A stretch of 64,000 nucleotides of DNA from Diorhabda sublineata (GCF_026230105.1 NC_079474.1:2676187-2740186); one strand, 5' to 3'. Positions 25,828-40,037 are shown, numbered from the stretch's first letter. A program made the numbers and translations. Notes: a model not told the origin generated them from the sequence alone.

Positions 25828-28800
25828 ATTCGATTAATATAGATTCTGATTCGTATCAAATCATTTTTCATAGATTTTGAGTCATATTATTCGATTCTTA
25901 TTAATTTTAATCAATAGAGATTCGATTTATAACGATTTCGATTCGTATAAAATCATTTTTTATAGATTTTGATCCATGTAGATTCGTATTCATATCGATT
26001 TTGATTAGTATAAATCCGATTCTTCTATATTTCGATTCATATAAGGACATTTTTAATAGATTTCAATACATATAGATCGATTCTTATCGATTTCTATTAA
26101 TTTAGAATCGAATCCAATCAACTTTGATCCGTATAGATCGATTCTTATAGATTTAAATTAATATACATTCGATTTTCATCGATTTCGATTCGTATATATC
26201 TAATCTTATAGATTTTGATCCACGTCGTATGTATTCATATCGATTTTGATTGATATAAATTCGATTCACATAGATTTAGATTCATATAAATGCATTCTTA
26301 CATTTTGATAACTATAGATTCGATTCTTTTAGATGTTGAATCATATTAAGTCAGTTTTTCATAGATTTTGATTCATATGATTCGATTCTTATTAATTTTA
26401 ATCAATATAGATTCGGTTCATAACGATTTCGATTCGTATAAAATCATTTTTTATAGATTTTGATCCATGTAGATTCGTATTCATATCGATTTTGATTAGT
26501 ATAAATCCGATTCTTCTATATTTCGATTCATATAAGGACATTTTTAATAGATTTCAATACATATAGATCGATTCTTATCGATTTTGATTCATATAGATTC
26601 GATTCTTCTCGATTTCTATTAATTTAGAATCGAATCCAATCGACTTTGATCCGTATAGATCGATTCTTATGGATTTAAATTAATATACATTCGATTTTCA
26701 TCGATTTCGATTCGTATATATCTAATTTTCTAGATTTTGATCCACGTCGTATGTATTCATATCGATTTTGATTGATATAAATTCGATTCGCATAGATTTC
26801 GATTCATATAGATGCATTCTTACATTTTGATAACTATAGATTCGATTCTTTTAGATGTTGAATCATATTAAGTCAGTTTTTCATAGATTTTGATTCATAT
26901 GATTCGATTCTTATTAATTTTAATCAATATAGATTCGGTTCATAACGATTTCGATTCGTATAAAATCATTTTTTATAGATTTTGATCCATGTAGATTCGT
27001 ATTCATATCGATTTTGATTAGTATAAATCCGATTCTTCTATATTTCGATTCATATAAGGACATTTTTAATAGATTTCAATACATATAGATCGATTCTTAT
27101 CGATTTTGATTCATATAGATTCGATTCTTCTCGATTTCTATTAATTTAGAATCGAATCCAATCGACTTTGATCCGTATAGATCGATTCTTATGGATTTAA
27201 ATTAATATACATTCGATTTTCATCGATTTCGATTCGTATATATCTAATTTTCTAGATTTTGATCCACGTCGTATGTATTCATATCGATTTTGATTGATAT
27301 AAATTCGATTCGCATAGATTTCGATTCATATAGATGCATTCTTACATTTTGATAACTATAGATTCGATTCTTTTAGATGTTGAATCATATTAAGTCAGTT
27401 TTTCATAGATTTTGATTCATATGATTCGATTCTTATTAATTTTAATCAATATAGATTCGGTTCATAACGATTTCGATTCGTATAAAATCATTTTTTATAG
27501 ATTTTGATCCATGTAGATTCGTATTCATATCGATTTTGATTAGTATAAATCCGATTCTTCTATATTTCGATTCATATAAGGACATTTTTAATAGATTTCA
27601 ATACATATAGATCGATTCTTATCGATTTTGATTCATATAGATTCGATTCTTCTCGATTTCTATTAATTTAGAATCGAATCCAATCGACTTTGATCCGTAT
27701 AGATCGATTCTTATGGATTTAAATTAATATACATTCGATTTTCATCGATTTCGATTCGTATATATCTAATTTTCTAGATTTTGATCCACGTCGTATGTAT
27801 TCATATCGATTTTGATTGATATAAATTCGATTCACATAGATTTAGATTCATATAGATGCATTCTTACATTTTGATAACTATAGATTCGATTCTTTTAGAT
27901 GTTGAATCATATTAAGTCAGTTTTTCATAGATTTTGATTCATATGATTCGATTCTTATTAATTTTAATCAATATAGATTCGGTTCATAACGATTTCGATT
28001 CGTATAAAATCATTTTTTATAGATTTTGATCCATGTAGATTCGTATTCATATCGATTTTGATTAGTATAAATCCGATTCTTCTATATTTCGATTCATATA
28101 AGGACATTTTTAATAGATTTCAATACATATAGATCGATTCTTATCGATTTTGATTCATATAGATTCGATTCTTCTCGATTTCTATTAATTTAGAATCGAA
28201 TCCAATCGACTTTGATCCGTATAGATCGATTCTTATGGATTTAAATTAATATACATTCGATTTTCATCGATTTCGATTCGTATATATCTAATTTTCTAGA
28301 TTTTGATCCACGTCGTATGTATTCATATCGATTTTGATTGATATAAATTCGATTCGCATAGATTTAGATTCATATAGATGCATTCTTACATTTTGATAAC
28401 TATAGATTCGATTCTTTTAGATGTTGAATCATATTAAGTCAGTTTTTCATAGATTTTGATTCATATGATTCGATTCTTATTAATTTTAATCAATATAGAT
28501 TCGGTTCATAACGATTTCGATTCGTATAAAATCATTTTTTATAGATTTTGATCCATGTAGATTCGTATTCATATCGATTTTGATTAGTATAAATCCGATT
28601 CTTCTATATTTCGATTCATATAAGGACATTTTTAATAGATTTCAATACATATAGATCGATTCTTATCGATTTTGATTCATATAGATTCGATTCTTCTCGA
28701 TTTCTATTAATTTAGAATCGAATCCAATCGACTTTGATCCGTATAGATCGATTCTTATGGATTTAAATTAATATACATTCGATTTTCATCGATTTCGATT

Positions 28801-29984
28801 CGTATATATCTAATTTTCTAGATTTTGATCCACGTCGTATGTATTCATATCGATTTTGATTGATATAAATTCGATTCGCATAGATTTCGATTCATATAGA
28901 TGCATTCTTACATTTTGATAACTATAGATTCGATTCTTTTAGATGTTGAATCATATTAAGTCAGTTTTTCATAGATTTTGATTCATATGATTCGATTCTT
29001 ATTAATTTTAATCAATATAGATTCGGTTCATAACGATTTCGATTCGTATAAAATCATTTTTTATAGATTTTGATCCATGTAGATTCGTATTCATATCGAT
29101 TTTGATTAGTATAAATCCGATTCTTCTATATTTCGATTCATATAAGGACATTTTTAATAGATTTCAATACATATAGATCGATTCTTATCGATTTTGATTC
29201 ATATAGATTCGATTCTTCTCGATTTCTATTAATTTAGAATCGAATCCAATCGACTTTGATCCGTATAGATCGATTCTTATGGATTTAAATTAATATACAT
29301 TCGATTTTCATCGATTTCGATTCGTATATATCTAATTTTCTAGATTTTGATCCACGTCGTATGTATTCATATCGATTTTGATTGATATAAATTCGATTCA
29401 CATAGATTTAGATTCATATAGATGCATTCTTACATTTTGATAACTATAGATTCGATTCTTTTAGATGTTGAATCATATTAAGTCAGTTTTTCATAGATTT
29501 TGATTCATATGATTCGATTCTTATTAATTTTAATCAATATAGATTCGGTTCATAACGATTTCGATTCGTATAAAATCATTTTTTATAGATTTTGATCCAT
29601 GTAGATTCGTATTCATATCGATTTTGATTAGTATAAATCCGATTCTTCTATATTTCGATTCATATAAGGACATTTTTAATAGATTTCAATACATATAGAT
29701 CGATTCTTATCGATTTTGATTCATATAGATTCGATTCTTCTCGATTTCTATTAATTTAGAATCGAATCCAATCGACTTTGATCCGTATAGATCGATTCTT
29801 ATGGATTTAAATTAATATACATTCGATTTTCATCGATTTCGATTCGTATATATCTAATTTTCTAGATTTTGATCCACGTCGTATGTATTCATATCGATTT
29901 TGATTGATATAAATTCGATTCGCATAGATTTCGATTCATATAGATGCATTCTTACATTTTGATACATATAGATTCGATTCTTTT
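25828..29984. repeat. Satellite array, 522-bp unit (about 8 copies)
   Basis: The word AGATGTTGAATCATATTA recurs at 26331, 26853, 27375, 27897, 28419, 28941 and 29463, always 522 bp apart. The next position, 29985, starts the 415-bp array. Units differ at few positions, for example CACATAGATTTAGATTC versus CGCATAGATTTCGATTC. The unit is itself made of diverged copies of the TCGATT-rich theme. The first unit, from about 25828, is the most diverged. Confidence 0.97.
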
Positions 29985-32625
29985 AGATGTTGGTTCATAA
30001 TAAGTCAGTTTTTAGAGATTTTGATTCATATATATCAGTTCTTATGAATATAGATCCGTTTCTTATAGATTTTAATACATATAGATCGATTCTAATCGAT
30101 TTTAATTCAATTGGGTTCAATTTAGTTATTTCGATTCATATACATTCGATTATTCTCGATTTCTATTAATTTAGAATCGAATCCAATCGACTTTGATCCG
30201 TATAGATCGATTCTTATGGATTTAAATTAATATACATTCGATTTTCATCGATTTCGATTCGTATATATCTAATTTTCTAGATATTGATCCACGTCGTATG
30301 TATTCATATCGATTTTGATTGATATAAATTCGATTCGCATAGATTTCGATTCATATAGATGCATTCTTACATTTTGATACATATAGATTCGATTCTTTTA
30401 GATGTTGGTTCATAATAAGTCAGTTTTTAGAGATTTTGATTCATATATATCAGTTCTTATGAATATAGATCCGTTTCTTATAGATTTTTATACATATAGA
30501 TCGATTCTAATCGATTTTAATTCAATTGGGTTCAATTTAGTTATTTCGATTCATATACATTCGATTATTTTCGATTTCTATTAATTTAGAATCGAATCCA
30601 ATCGACTTTGATCCGTATAGATCGATTCTTATGGATTTAAATTAATATACATTCGATTTTCATCGATTTCGATTCGTATATATCTAATTTTCTAGATATT
30701 GATCCACGTCGTATGTATTCATATCGATTTTGATTGATATAAATTCGATTCGCATAGATTTCGATTCATATAGATGCATTCTTACATTTTGATACATATA
30801 GATTCGATTCTTTTAGATGTTGGTTCATAATAAGTCAGTTTTTAGAGATTTTGATTCATATATATCAGTTCTTATGAATATAGATCCGTTTCTTATAGAT
30901 TTTAATACATATAGATCGATTCTAATCGATTTTAATTCAATTGGGTTCAATTTAGTTATTTCGATTCATATACATTCGATTATTCTCGATTTCTATTAAT
31001 TTAGAATCGAATCCAATCGACTTTGATCCGTATAGATCGATTCTTATGGATTTAAATTAATATACATTCGATTTTCATCGATTTCGATTCGTATATATCT
31101 AATTTTCTAGATATTGATCCACGTCGTATGTATTCATATCGATTTTGATTGATATAAATTCGATTCGCATAGATTTCGATTCATATAGATGCATTCTTAC
31201 ATTTTGATACATATAGATTCGATTCTTTTAGATGTTGGTTCATAATAAGTCAGTTTTTAGAGATTTTGATTCATATATATCAGTTCTTATGAATATAGAT
31301 CCGTTTCTTATAGATTTTTATACATATAGATCGATTCTAATCGATTTTAATTCAATTGGGTTCAATTTAGTTATTTCGATTCATATACATTCGATTATTT
31401 TCGATTTCTATTAATTTAGAATCGAATCCAATCGACTTTGATCCGTATAGATCGATTCTTATGGATTTAAATTAATATACATTCGATTTTCATCGATTTC
31501 GATTCGTATATATCTAATTTTCTAGATATTGATCCACGTCGTATGTATTCATATCGATTTTGATTGATATAAATTCGATTCGCATAGATTTCGATTCATA
31601 TAGATGCATTCTTACATTTTGATACATATAGATTCGATTCTTTTAGATGTTGGTTCATAATAAGTCAGTTTTTAGAGATTTTGATTCATATATATCAGTT
31701 CTTATGAATATAGATCCGTTTCTTATAGATTTTAATACATATAGATCGATTCTAATCGATTTTAATTCAATTGGGTTCAATTTAGTTATTTCGATTCATA
31801 TACATTCGATTATTCTCGATTTCTATTAATTTAGAATCGAATCCAATCGACTTTGATCCGTATAGATCGATTCTTATGGATTTAAATTAATATACATTCG
31901 ATTTTCATCGATTTCGATTCGTATATATCTAATTTTCTAGATATTGATCCACGTCGTATGTATTCATATCGATTTTGATTGATATAAATTCGATTCGCAT
32001 AGATTTCGATTCATATAGATGCATTCTTACATTTTGATACATATAGATTCGATTCTTTTAGATGTTGGTTCATAATAAGTCAGTTTTTAGAGATTTTGAT
32101 TCATATATATCAGTTCTTATGAATATAGATCCGTTTCTTATAGATTTTAATACATATAGATCGATTCTAATCGATTTTAATTCAATTGGGTTCAATTTAG
32201 TTATTTCGATTCATATACATTCGATTATTCTCGATTTCTATTAATTTAGAATCGAATCCAATCGACTTTGATCCGTATAGATCGATTCTTATGGATTTAA
32301 ATTAATATACATTCGATTTTCATCGATTTCGATTCGTATATATCTAATCTTATAGATTTTGATGCACGTCGTATGTATTCATATCGATTTTGATTTGTAT
32401 AAATCCGATTCTTCTATATTTGATTTATATTAGGACATTTTTAATAGATTTTAATACATATAGATCGATTCTAATCGATTTTGACTCAATTGGGTTCAAT
32501 TTAGTTATTTCGTTTCATATACATTCGATTATTCTCGATTTTTATTAATTTAGAATCGAATCCAATCGACTTTGATCCGTATAGATCGATTCTTATAGAT
32601 TTTGATTAGATTCGATTCGATTAAT
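29985..32625. repeat. Satellite array, 415-bp unit (6 copies plus partial)
   Basis: The word AGATGTTGGTTCATAATA recurs at 29985, 30400, 30815, 31230, 31645 and 32060, a 415-bp step. About 270 bp of the unit are nearly identical to the 522-bp unit (the block with CGAATCCAATCGACTTTG to GATGCATTCTTACATTTT). The rest replaces a longer segment. Each unit contains a 60-codon open frame, a consequence of unit identity, without codon-use or domain support. The array decays after about 32345. Confidence 0.97.
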
Positions 32626-33365
32626 CGGAAACCAACGGGCAACCACGTTGAAATTCGTTGAAGTAATCTTGGACCTTGAAGCTATAGCCTTAAGCAAAAA
32701 ATTACCAAAATATATAAGAGAATCATATTTTTGAACAATAAAATTTTGAAAGTTTTCACAAGACATTCCAAAACCCCTCTCAAAACCAATGCCACACCTC
32801 TGGATGTTTACAATCCTGGGTATCTAATCTGATAACGTTAAAAGATAAAATAAATGTTTAACTCAAAATGTATTATCAGCAAAACAGTTGTGGAGTTTAC
32901 ATGCGTGTAGTGGGACTTTCGAAATAATAAGTGCGAAGTCAGTAACGAGGTTTCGTTTGGTTAAAATGTGTTTTGTTGTTTGAAAGACGTTTCGATTGCT
33001 TGTATTCGGTTCGATTCGAAACCATGTCGTTGTTTTGGAAGAAAAAAAGAAGACATTATATGAAAGATATCGATTCGTGGTCTTCTGTATCAACTGGCAC
33101 GTAAGTTACCGGTGGATTAAAAATTTTACTCTATATTTATATGTATATATAACCTTGGACTTTGAAAACTTGACACAAAATAATGTAACATTTGTGAGGT
33201 TATGTGAAAGTTTGGAAATGGAATAAAAAGTTTATAATATATAAAAAGTTATGCATTAATAATTATCAACGAATTTGATTGATATTTAATACAACTTTTT
33301 ATAATTTCACGAAAAATTTATTACAAAATAAGGATTATTCAAATTTCTACGATTTTACGATGATT
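32626..33365. other. Unique spacer where satellite polarity switches
   Basis: Non-repetitive DNA between the + oriented arrays and the inverted 286-bp array. No gene is recognised; overlapping frames on both strands near 32863-33226 lack domains. Confidence 0.45.
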
Positions 33366-33424
33366 TTTCGTAGAAAAAGTATAGTATTCTACTCGCAGTT
33401 AATACTTTCTACATCCTATCGATT
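33366..33424 (+). repeat. Direct repeat flanking the 286-bp array, left
   Basis: This stretch includes GTAGAAAAAGTATAGTATTC and ACATCCTATCGA. It is about 90% identical to 38371-38429 in the same orientation. The pair brackets the 286-bp satellite. Confidence 0.9.
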
Positions 33425-36400
33425 AAAAAATCGAACCTATATGAATCGAAATCGATAAGAATCGATGTATATGTATCATATATATTTAGATAAGGAATTG
33501 AAGAGAAATCGAAACTTCAAATTTTGTCTTTCTTCCAAAAATTATTGAAAAAACTAATTTTGAAACAGAAGAGACCTAAAATGAAGAACATTTAGATGCA
33601 TTAATATATCAAAATCCATAAAAATTGACCTCATATGAATCAAAATCTAGAAGAATCGAATTTATATCAATCAAAATCGATATTAATCTAATCTACATGG
33701 ATAAAAATCTATAAGAATCGATTTATACGAATCGAAATCGATAAGAATCGATGTATATGTATCATATATATTTAGATAAGGACTTGAAGAGAAATCGAAA
33801 CTTCAAATTTTGTCATTCTTCCAAAAATTATTGAAAAAACTAATTTTGAAACAGAAGAGACCTGAAATCAAGAACATTTAGATGCATTAATATATCAAAA
33901 TCCATAAAAATTGACCTCATATGAATCAAAATCTAGAAGAATCGAATTTATATCAATCAAAATCGATATTAATCTAATCTACATGGATAAAAATCTATAA
34001 GAATCGATTTATACGAATCGAAATCGATAAGAATCGATGTATATGTATCATATATATTTAGATAAGGAATTGAAGAGAAATCGAAACTTCAAATTTTGTC
34101 TTTCTTCCAAAAATTATTGAAAAAACTAATTTTGAAACAGAAGAGACCTAAAATGAAGAACATTTAGATGCATTAATATATCAAAATCCATAAAAATTGA
34201 CCTCATATGAATCAAAATCTAGAAGAATCGAATTTATATCAATCAAAATCGATATTAATCTAATCTAGATGGATAAAAATCTATAAGAATCGATTTATAC
34301 GAATCGAAATCGATAAGAATCGATGTATATGTATCATATATATTTAGATAAGGACTTGAAGAGAAATCGAAACTTCAAATTTTGTCTTTCTTCCAAAAAT
34401 TATTGAAAAAACTAATTTTGAAACAGAAGAGACCTAAAATCAAGAACATTTAGATGCATTAATATATCAAAATCCATAAAAATTGACCTTATATTGATCA
34501 AAATCGATATTAATCTAATCTACATGGATAAAAATCTATAAGAATCGATTTATACGAATCGAAATCGATAAGAATCAATGTATATGTATCATATATATTT
34601 AGGTAAGGACTTGAAGAAAAATCGAAACTCAATTTTCGTCTTTCTTCCAAAAATTATTGGAAAAACTAATTTTATAACAGAAGAAACCTAAAATCAAGAA
34701 CATTTAGATGCATTAATATATCAAAATCCATAAAAATTGACCTCATATGAATCAAAATCTAGAAGAATCGAATTTATATCAATCAAAATCGATATTAATC
34801 TAATCTAGATGGATAAAAATCTATAAGAATCGATTTATACGAATCGAAATCGATAAGAATCGATGTATATGTATCATATATATTTAGATAAGGACTTGAA
34901 GAGAAATCGAAACTTCAAATTTTGTCATTCTTCCAAAAATTATTGAAAAAACTAATTTTGAAACAGAAGAGACCTGAAATCAAGAACATTTAGATGCATT
35001 AATATATCAAAATCCATAAAAATTGACCTCATATGAATCAAAATCTAGAAGAATCGAATTTATATCAATCAAAATCGATATTAATCTAATCTACATGGAT
35101 AAAAATCTATAAGAATCGATTTATACGAATCGAAATCGATAAGAATCGATGTATATGTATCATATATATTTAGATAAGGAATTGAAGAGAAATCGAAACT
35201 TCAAATTTTGTCTTTCTTCCAAAAATTATTGAAAAAACTAATTTTGAAACAGAAGAGACCTAAAATGAAGAACATTTAGATGCATTAATATATCAAAATC
35301 CATAAAAATTGACCTCATATGAATCAAAATCTAGAAGAATCGAATTTATATCAATCAAAATCGATATTAATCTAATCTAGATGGATAAAAATCTATAAGA
35401 ATCGATTTATACGAATCGAAATCGATAAGAATCGATGTATATGTATCATATATATTTAGATAAGGACTTGAAGAGAAATCGAAACTTCAAATTTTGTCAT
35501 TCTTCCAAAAATTATTGAAAAAACTAATTTTGAAACAGAAGAGACCTGAAATCAAGAACATTTAGATGCATTAATATATCAAAATCCATAAAAATTGACC
35601 TCATATGAATCAAAATCTAGAAGAATCGAATTTATATCAATCAAAATCGATATTAATCTAATCTACATGGATAAAAATCTATAAGAATCGATTTATACGA
35701 ATCGAAATCGATAAGAATCGATGTATATGTATCATATATATTTAGATAAGGAATTGAAGAGAAATCGAAACTTCAAATTTTGTCTTTCTTCCAAAAATTA
35801 TTGAAAAAACTAATTTTGAAACAGAAGAGACCTAAAATCAAGAACATTTAGATGCATTAATATATCAAAATCCATAAAAATTGACCTCATATGAATCAAA
35901 ATCTAGAAGAATCGAATTTATATCAATCAAAATCGATATTAATCTAATCTACATGGATAAAAATCTATAAGAATCGATTTATACGAATCGAAATCGATAA
36001 GAATCGATGTATATGTATCATATATATTTAGATAAGGAATTGAAGAGAAATCGAAACTTCAAATTTTGTCTTTCTTCCAAAAATTATTGAAAAAACTAAT
36101 TTTGAAACAGAAGAGACCTAAAATGAAGAACATTTAGATGCATTAATATATCAAAATCCATAAAAATTGACCTCATATGAATCAAAATCTAGAAGAATCG
36201 AATTTATATCAATCAAAATCGATATTAATCTAATCTACATGGATAAAAATCTATAAGAATCGATTTATACGAATCGAAATCGATAAGAATCGATGTATAT
36301 GTATCATATATATTTAGATAAGGAATTGAAGAGAAATCGAAACTTCAAATTTTGTCTTTCTTCCAAAAATTATTGAAAAAACTAATTTTGAAACAGAAGA

Positions 36401-38280
36401 GACCTAAAATGAAGAACATTTAGATGCATTAATATATCAAAATCCATAAAAATTGACCTCATATGAATCAAAATCTAGAAGAATCGAATTTATATCAATC
36501 AAAATCGATATTAATCTAATCTAGATGGATAAAAATCTATAAGAATCGATTTATACGAATCGAAATCGATAAGAATCGATGTATATGTATCATATATATT
36601 TAGATAAGGACTTGAAGAGAAATCGAAACTTCAAATTTTGTCTTTCTTCCAAAAATTATTGAAAAAACTAATTTTGAAACAGAAGAGACCTAAAATCAAG
36701 AACATTTAGATGCATTAATATATCAAAATCCATAAAAATTGACCTTATATTGATCAAAATCGATATTAATCTAATCTACATGGATAAAAATCTATAAGAA
36801 TCGATTTATACGAATCGAAATCGATAAGAATCAATGTATATGTATCATATATATTTAGGTAAGGACTTGAAGAAAAATCGAAACTCAATTTTCGTCTTTC
36901 TTCCAAAAATTATTGGAAAAACTAATTTTATAACAGAAGAAACCTAAAATCAAGAACATTTAGATGCATTAATATATCAAAATCCATAAAAATTGACCTC
37001 ATATGAATCAAAATCTAGAAGAATCGAATTTATATCAATCAAAATCGATATTAATCTAATCTACATGGATAAAAATCTATAAGAATCGATTTATACGAAT
37101 CGAAATCGATAAGAATCGATGTATATGTATCATATATATTTAGATAAGGACTTGAAGAGAAATCGAAACTTCAAATTTTGTCATTCTTCCAAAAATTATT
37201 GAAAAAACTAATTTTGAAACAGAAGAGACCTGAAATCAAGAACATTTAGATGCATTAATATATCAAAATCCATAAAAATTGACCTCATATGAATCAAAAT
37301 CTAGAAGAATCGAATTTATATCAATCAAAATCGATATTAATCTAATCTACATGGATAAAAATCTATAAGAATCGATTTATACGAATCGAAATCGATAAGA
37401 ATCGATGTATATGTATCATATATATTTAGATAAGGAATTGAAGAGAAATCGAAACTTCAAATTTTGTCTTTCTTCCAAAAATTATTGAAAAAACTAATTT
37501 TGAAACAGAAGAGACCTAAAATGAAGAACATTTAGATGCATTAATATATCAAAATCCATAAAAATTGACCTCATATGAATCAAAATCTAGAAGAATCGAA
37601 TTTATATCAATCAAAATCGATATTAATCTAATCTAGATGGATAAAAATCTATAAGAATCGATTTATACGAATCGAAATCGATAAGAATCGATGTATATGT
37701 ATCATATATATTTAGATAAGGACTTGAAGAGAAATCGAAACTTCAAATTTTGTCTTTCTTCCAAAAATTATTGAAAAAACTAATTTTGAAACAGAAGAGA
37801 CCTAAAATCAAGAACATTTAGATGCATTAATATATCAAAATCCATAAAAATTGACCTTATATTGATCAAAATCGATATTAATCTAATCTACATGGATAAA
37901 AATCTATAAGAATCGATTTATACGAATCGAAATCGATAAGAATCAATGTATATGTATCATATATATTTAGGTAAGGACTTGAAGAAAAATCGAAACTCAA
38001 TTTTCGTCTTTCTTCCAAAAATTATTGGAAAAACTAATTTTATAACAGAAGAAACCTAAAATCAAGAACATTTAGATGCATTAATATATCAAAATCCATA
38101 AAAATTGACCTCATATGAATCAAAATCTAGAAGAATCGAATTTATATCAATCAAAATCGATATTAATCTAATCTACATGGATAAAAATCTATAAGAATCG
38201 ATTTATACGAATCGAAATCGATTAGAATCGAATGTATATTAATTTAAATCTATAAGAATCGATCTATACGGATCGAATCG
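33425..38280. repeat. Satellite array, 286-bp unit, inverted polarity (17 copies)
   Basis: The word TTTAGATGCATTAATATA recurs at 33591, 33877, 34163, 34449, 34703 and on to 38071. Steps are 286 bp except three of 254 bp that share a 32-bp deletion (after GACCTTATATTGATC). About 120 bp of the unit is the TCGATT theme read in reverse complement (AAGAATCGAT, GAATCGAAATCGATAA). The remaining 160 bp or so (GAAACTTCAAATTTTG, GAAACAGAAGAGACCT) has no counterpart in the other arrays. Confidence 0.97.
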
Positions 38281-38370
38281 ACGATTATAACAACTCAATA
38301 AATGAATTATCTGTATAACAAAATCGACCACAACTAGAATCGATATATAACCAGTTTTTTATTATCTGTT

Positions 38371-38429
38371 TTCCGTAGAAAAAGTATAGTATTCTACTCG
38401 TAGTTATTACTTTCTCCATCCTATCGAGT
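38371..38429 (+). repeat. Direct repeat flanking the 286-bp array, right
   Basis: Second copy of the block at 33366-33424, same orientation (GTAGAAAAAGTATAGTATTC, then CTCCATCCTATCGA). It lies about 90 bp after the last satellite unit. Confidence 0.9.
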
Positions 38430-39370
38430 AATAGCCTTTATTACCTATTATTAATCGCGTTTTTTAACCCGGTTGAATACGTTTTTCTATGAAATCATCT
38501 CATTCGCTTTTATCGTGATTCTCAGAAGAAAAGACAAGAAAAAAATGCTACAAAACTACTAGAAAAACAACAAGAGAATGGAAAAAATAAGAAATATTAC
38601 GAAAGAAATACTTACCAAGCATTTTATAGGAAATAAAAGAGGAAACAAAGCAAGACATTAAGACGAATAAAAAACCAAAGCATAGAAGTGGTTTAAAAAA
38701 AAATGTCAGTCAGGCATTTTTTACAACTGTTATTTGAATGAATCGGGAGAAAATGGGAAAGGAACCAACAAAATAAGTCATTAGAAAGATTAAGAATGTA
38801 AAAATAAGACCAAAAATAGACAAAACAGAAATAATCGTATAAAGAAAAGAATAATTGATGAAAATGAATGAGCAGACAATGGGAATTGATTTAATCTGCA
38901 AAATGGATATTTAAACTCGAGATTAGACAACACAATTCACCAAAAGAACCCCTCTAATTGGTCGTGCGCCATAAAATTATAACTTTTGTTACAATTCGTG
39001 ATCGTGGTTGTTATGAAGATTAGACAACTCATCACGGAAGATTATGCAGCTCGGGCTTTTAATTATTAAATCAAAAAACAAAAATAAAATATATATTTAC
39101 AGTAACCTAACTAAACTTTGCCATTTTTTTGTAATATCTGTTTTTCAAATTTAAAATAATGAATTCTAAGCGATTATAAACACCCAATATTGGGGATATA
39201 ATTTTAACCAATTTCAAGTTTGCATTGGATTTTACAAATTCCACAGATTTTGAAAATTCATTTCTCTATTGTATGTTGTTTGATACTTACCTTTTCATTT
39301 ACCTGAAATATCCCCGTCGCCAGTTGGCGCGTCTAAACGGATTAAAAATAATAACGAATTGCAGTGCACC
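38430..39370. other. No recognised feature
   Basis: A-rich then mixed AT-rich DNA. The minus-strand 63-codon frame at 38710-38901 is hydrophobic and low complexity and is not called. Confidence 0.4.
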
Positions 39371-39562
39371 CTTCTAAAATTAATTTTACTTTTGCATGTT
39401 TTTTTTGCTGTTCATATTTTTGAAAGAAAAACTCGTAATGTAAAACTTTTTAACTTCTCAAATAATTATGGGGCTCAAAAAGCTGTAACCGTGCTGCTAG
39501 ACGATGATTATGCTAAGAAGCCACGTCAAAACATTTGATTTGAAATAAAACTTTTTAAAAAA
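39371..39562 (+). repeat. 180-190-bp direct repeat, left copy
   Basis: Contains GCTGTAACCGTGCTGCTAG and GCCACGTCAAAACATTTG. It matches 39857-40037 closely. The left copy has a short extra segment (CTCAAATAATT). The two copies flank the dispersed repeat at 39563-39856. Confidence 0.9.
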
Positions 39563-39856
39563 TATCTACAATCAAAATTTCATCTGAATCAAACTTTTCG
39601 TTTTGTGGGTGCTTAAAGATTTTAGAAAAATAAAAAAAAGGTTGAAACTGGTCGATCATGGTGTTCTTGTTTTTTGGAAAGCACCCAACGAAATAAAATA
39701 ACGTTCGGAAGACTTTTCCTCGATTGGAACTGTGTAAAATTTCGTTTCAACGTCTTCGTTTTTCGGTTTATGTTGATCCACATCCAGGTGCACACAATTT
39801 TGGTGCACAATAAAAACCAAGAAACATTCGAAACAGTGGACAAACAAGGCGAAGAC
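39563..39856. mobile_element. Dispersed ~300-bp repeat, copy 1
   Basis: Nearly identical over its length to 43620-43921: both start near ATATCTACAATCAAAATTT and end GACAAACAAGGCGAAGACT. They contain GGTCGATCATGGTGTTCTTG. Shared, sharply ended, and inserted between direct repeats here, it behaves like a small mobile element (SINE- or MITE-like), but the class is not recognisable. Frames on either strand look non-coding. Confidence 0.6.
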
Positions 39857-40037
39857 TTCTAATTAATTTTACTTTTGCACGTTTTTTTTTGCTGTTCATA
39901 TTTTTGAAAGAAAAACTCGTAATGTAAAACTTTTTAACTTATGGGGCTCAAAAAAGCTGTAACCGTGCTGCTAGACGATAATTATGCTAGGAAGCCACGT
40001 CAAAACATTTGATTTGAAATAAAACTTTTTAAAAAAT
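39857..40037 (+). repeat. 180-190-bp direct repeat, right copy
   Basis: Partner of 39371-39562, offset about 480 bp. It begins TTCTAATTAATTTTAC and ends CTTTTTAAAAAA. Confidence 0.9.

Noticed and set aside
29987..32244. Six near-identical 60-codon open frames at 415-bp spacing
   Set aside because: They follow exactly from the identity of the satellite units. The peptide is Ile/Ser/Asp/Phe-rich from TCGATT words, with no domain and no start context of note.
13822..38280. Regular spaced repeats as a CRISPR array
   Set aside because: No unique spacers between repeats, monomers are contiguous, and the window is clearly eukaryotic.
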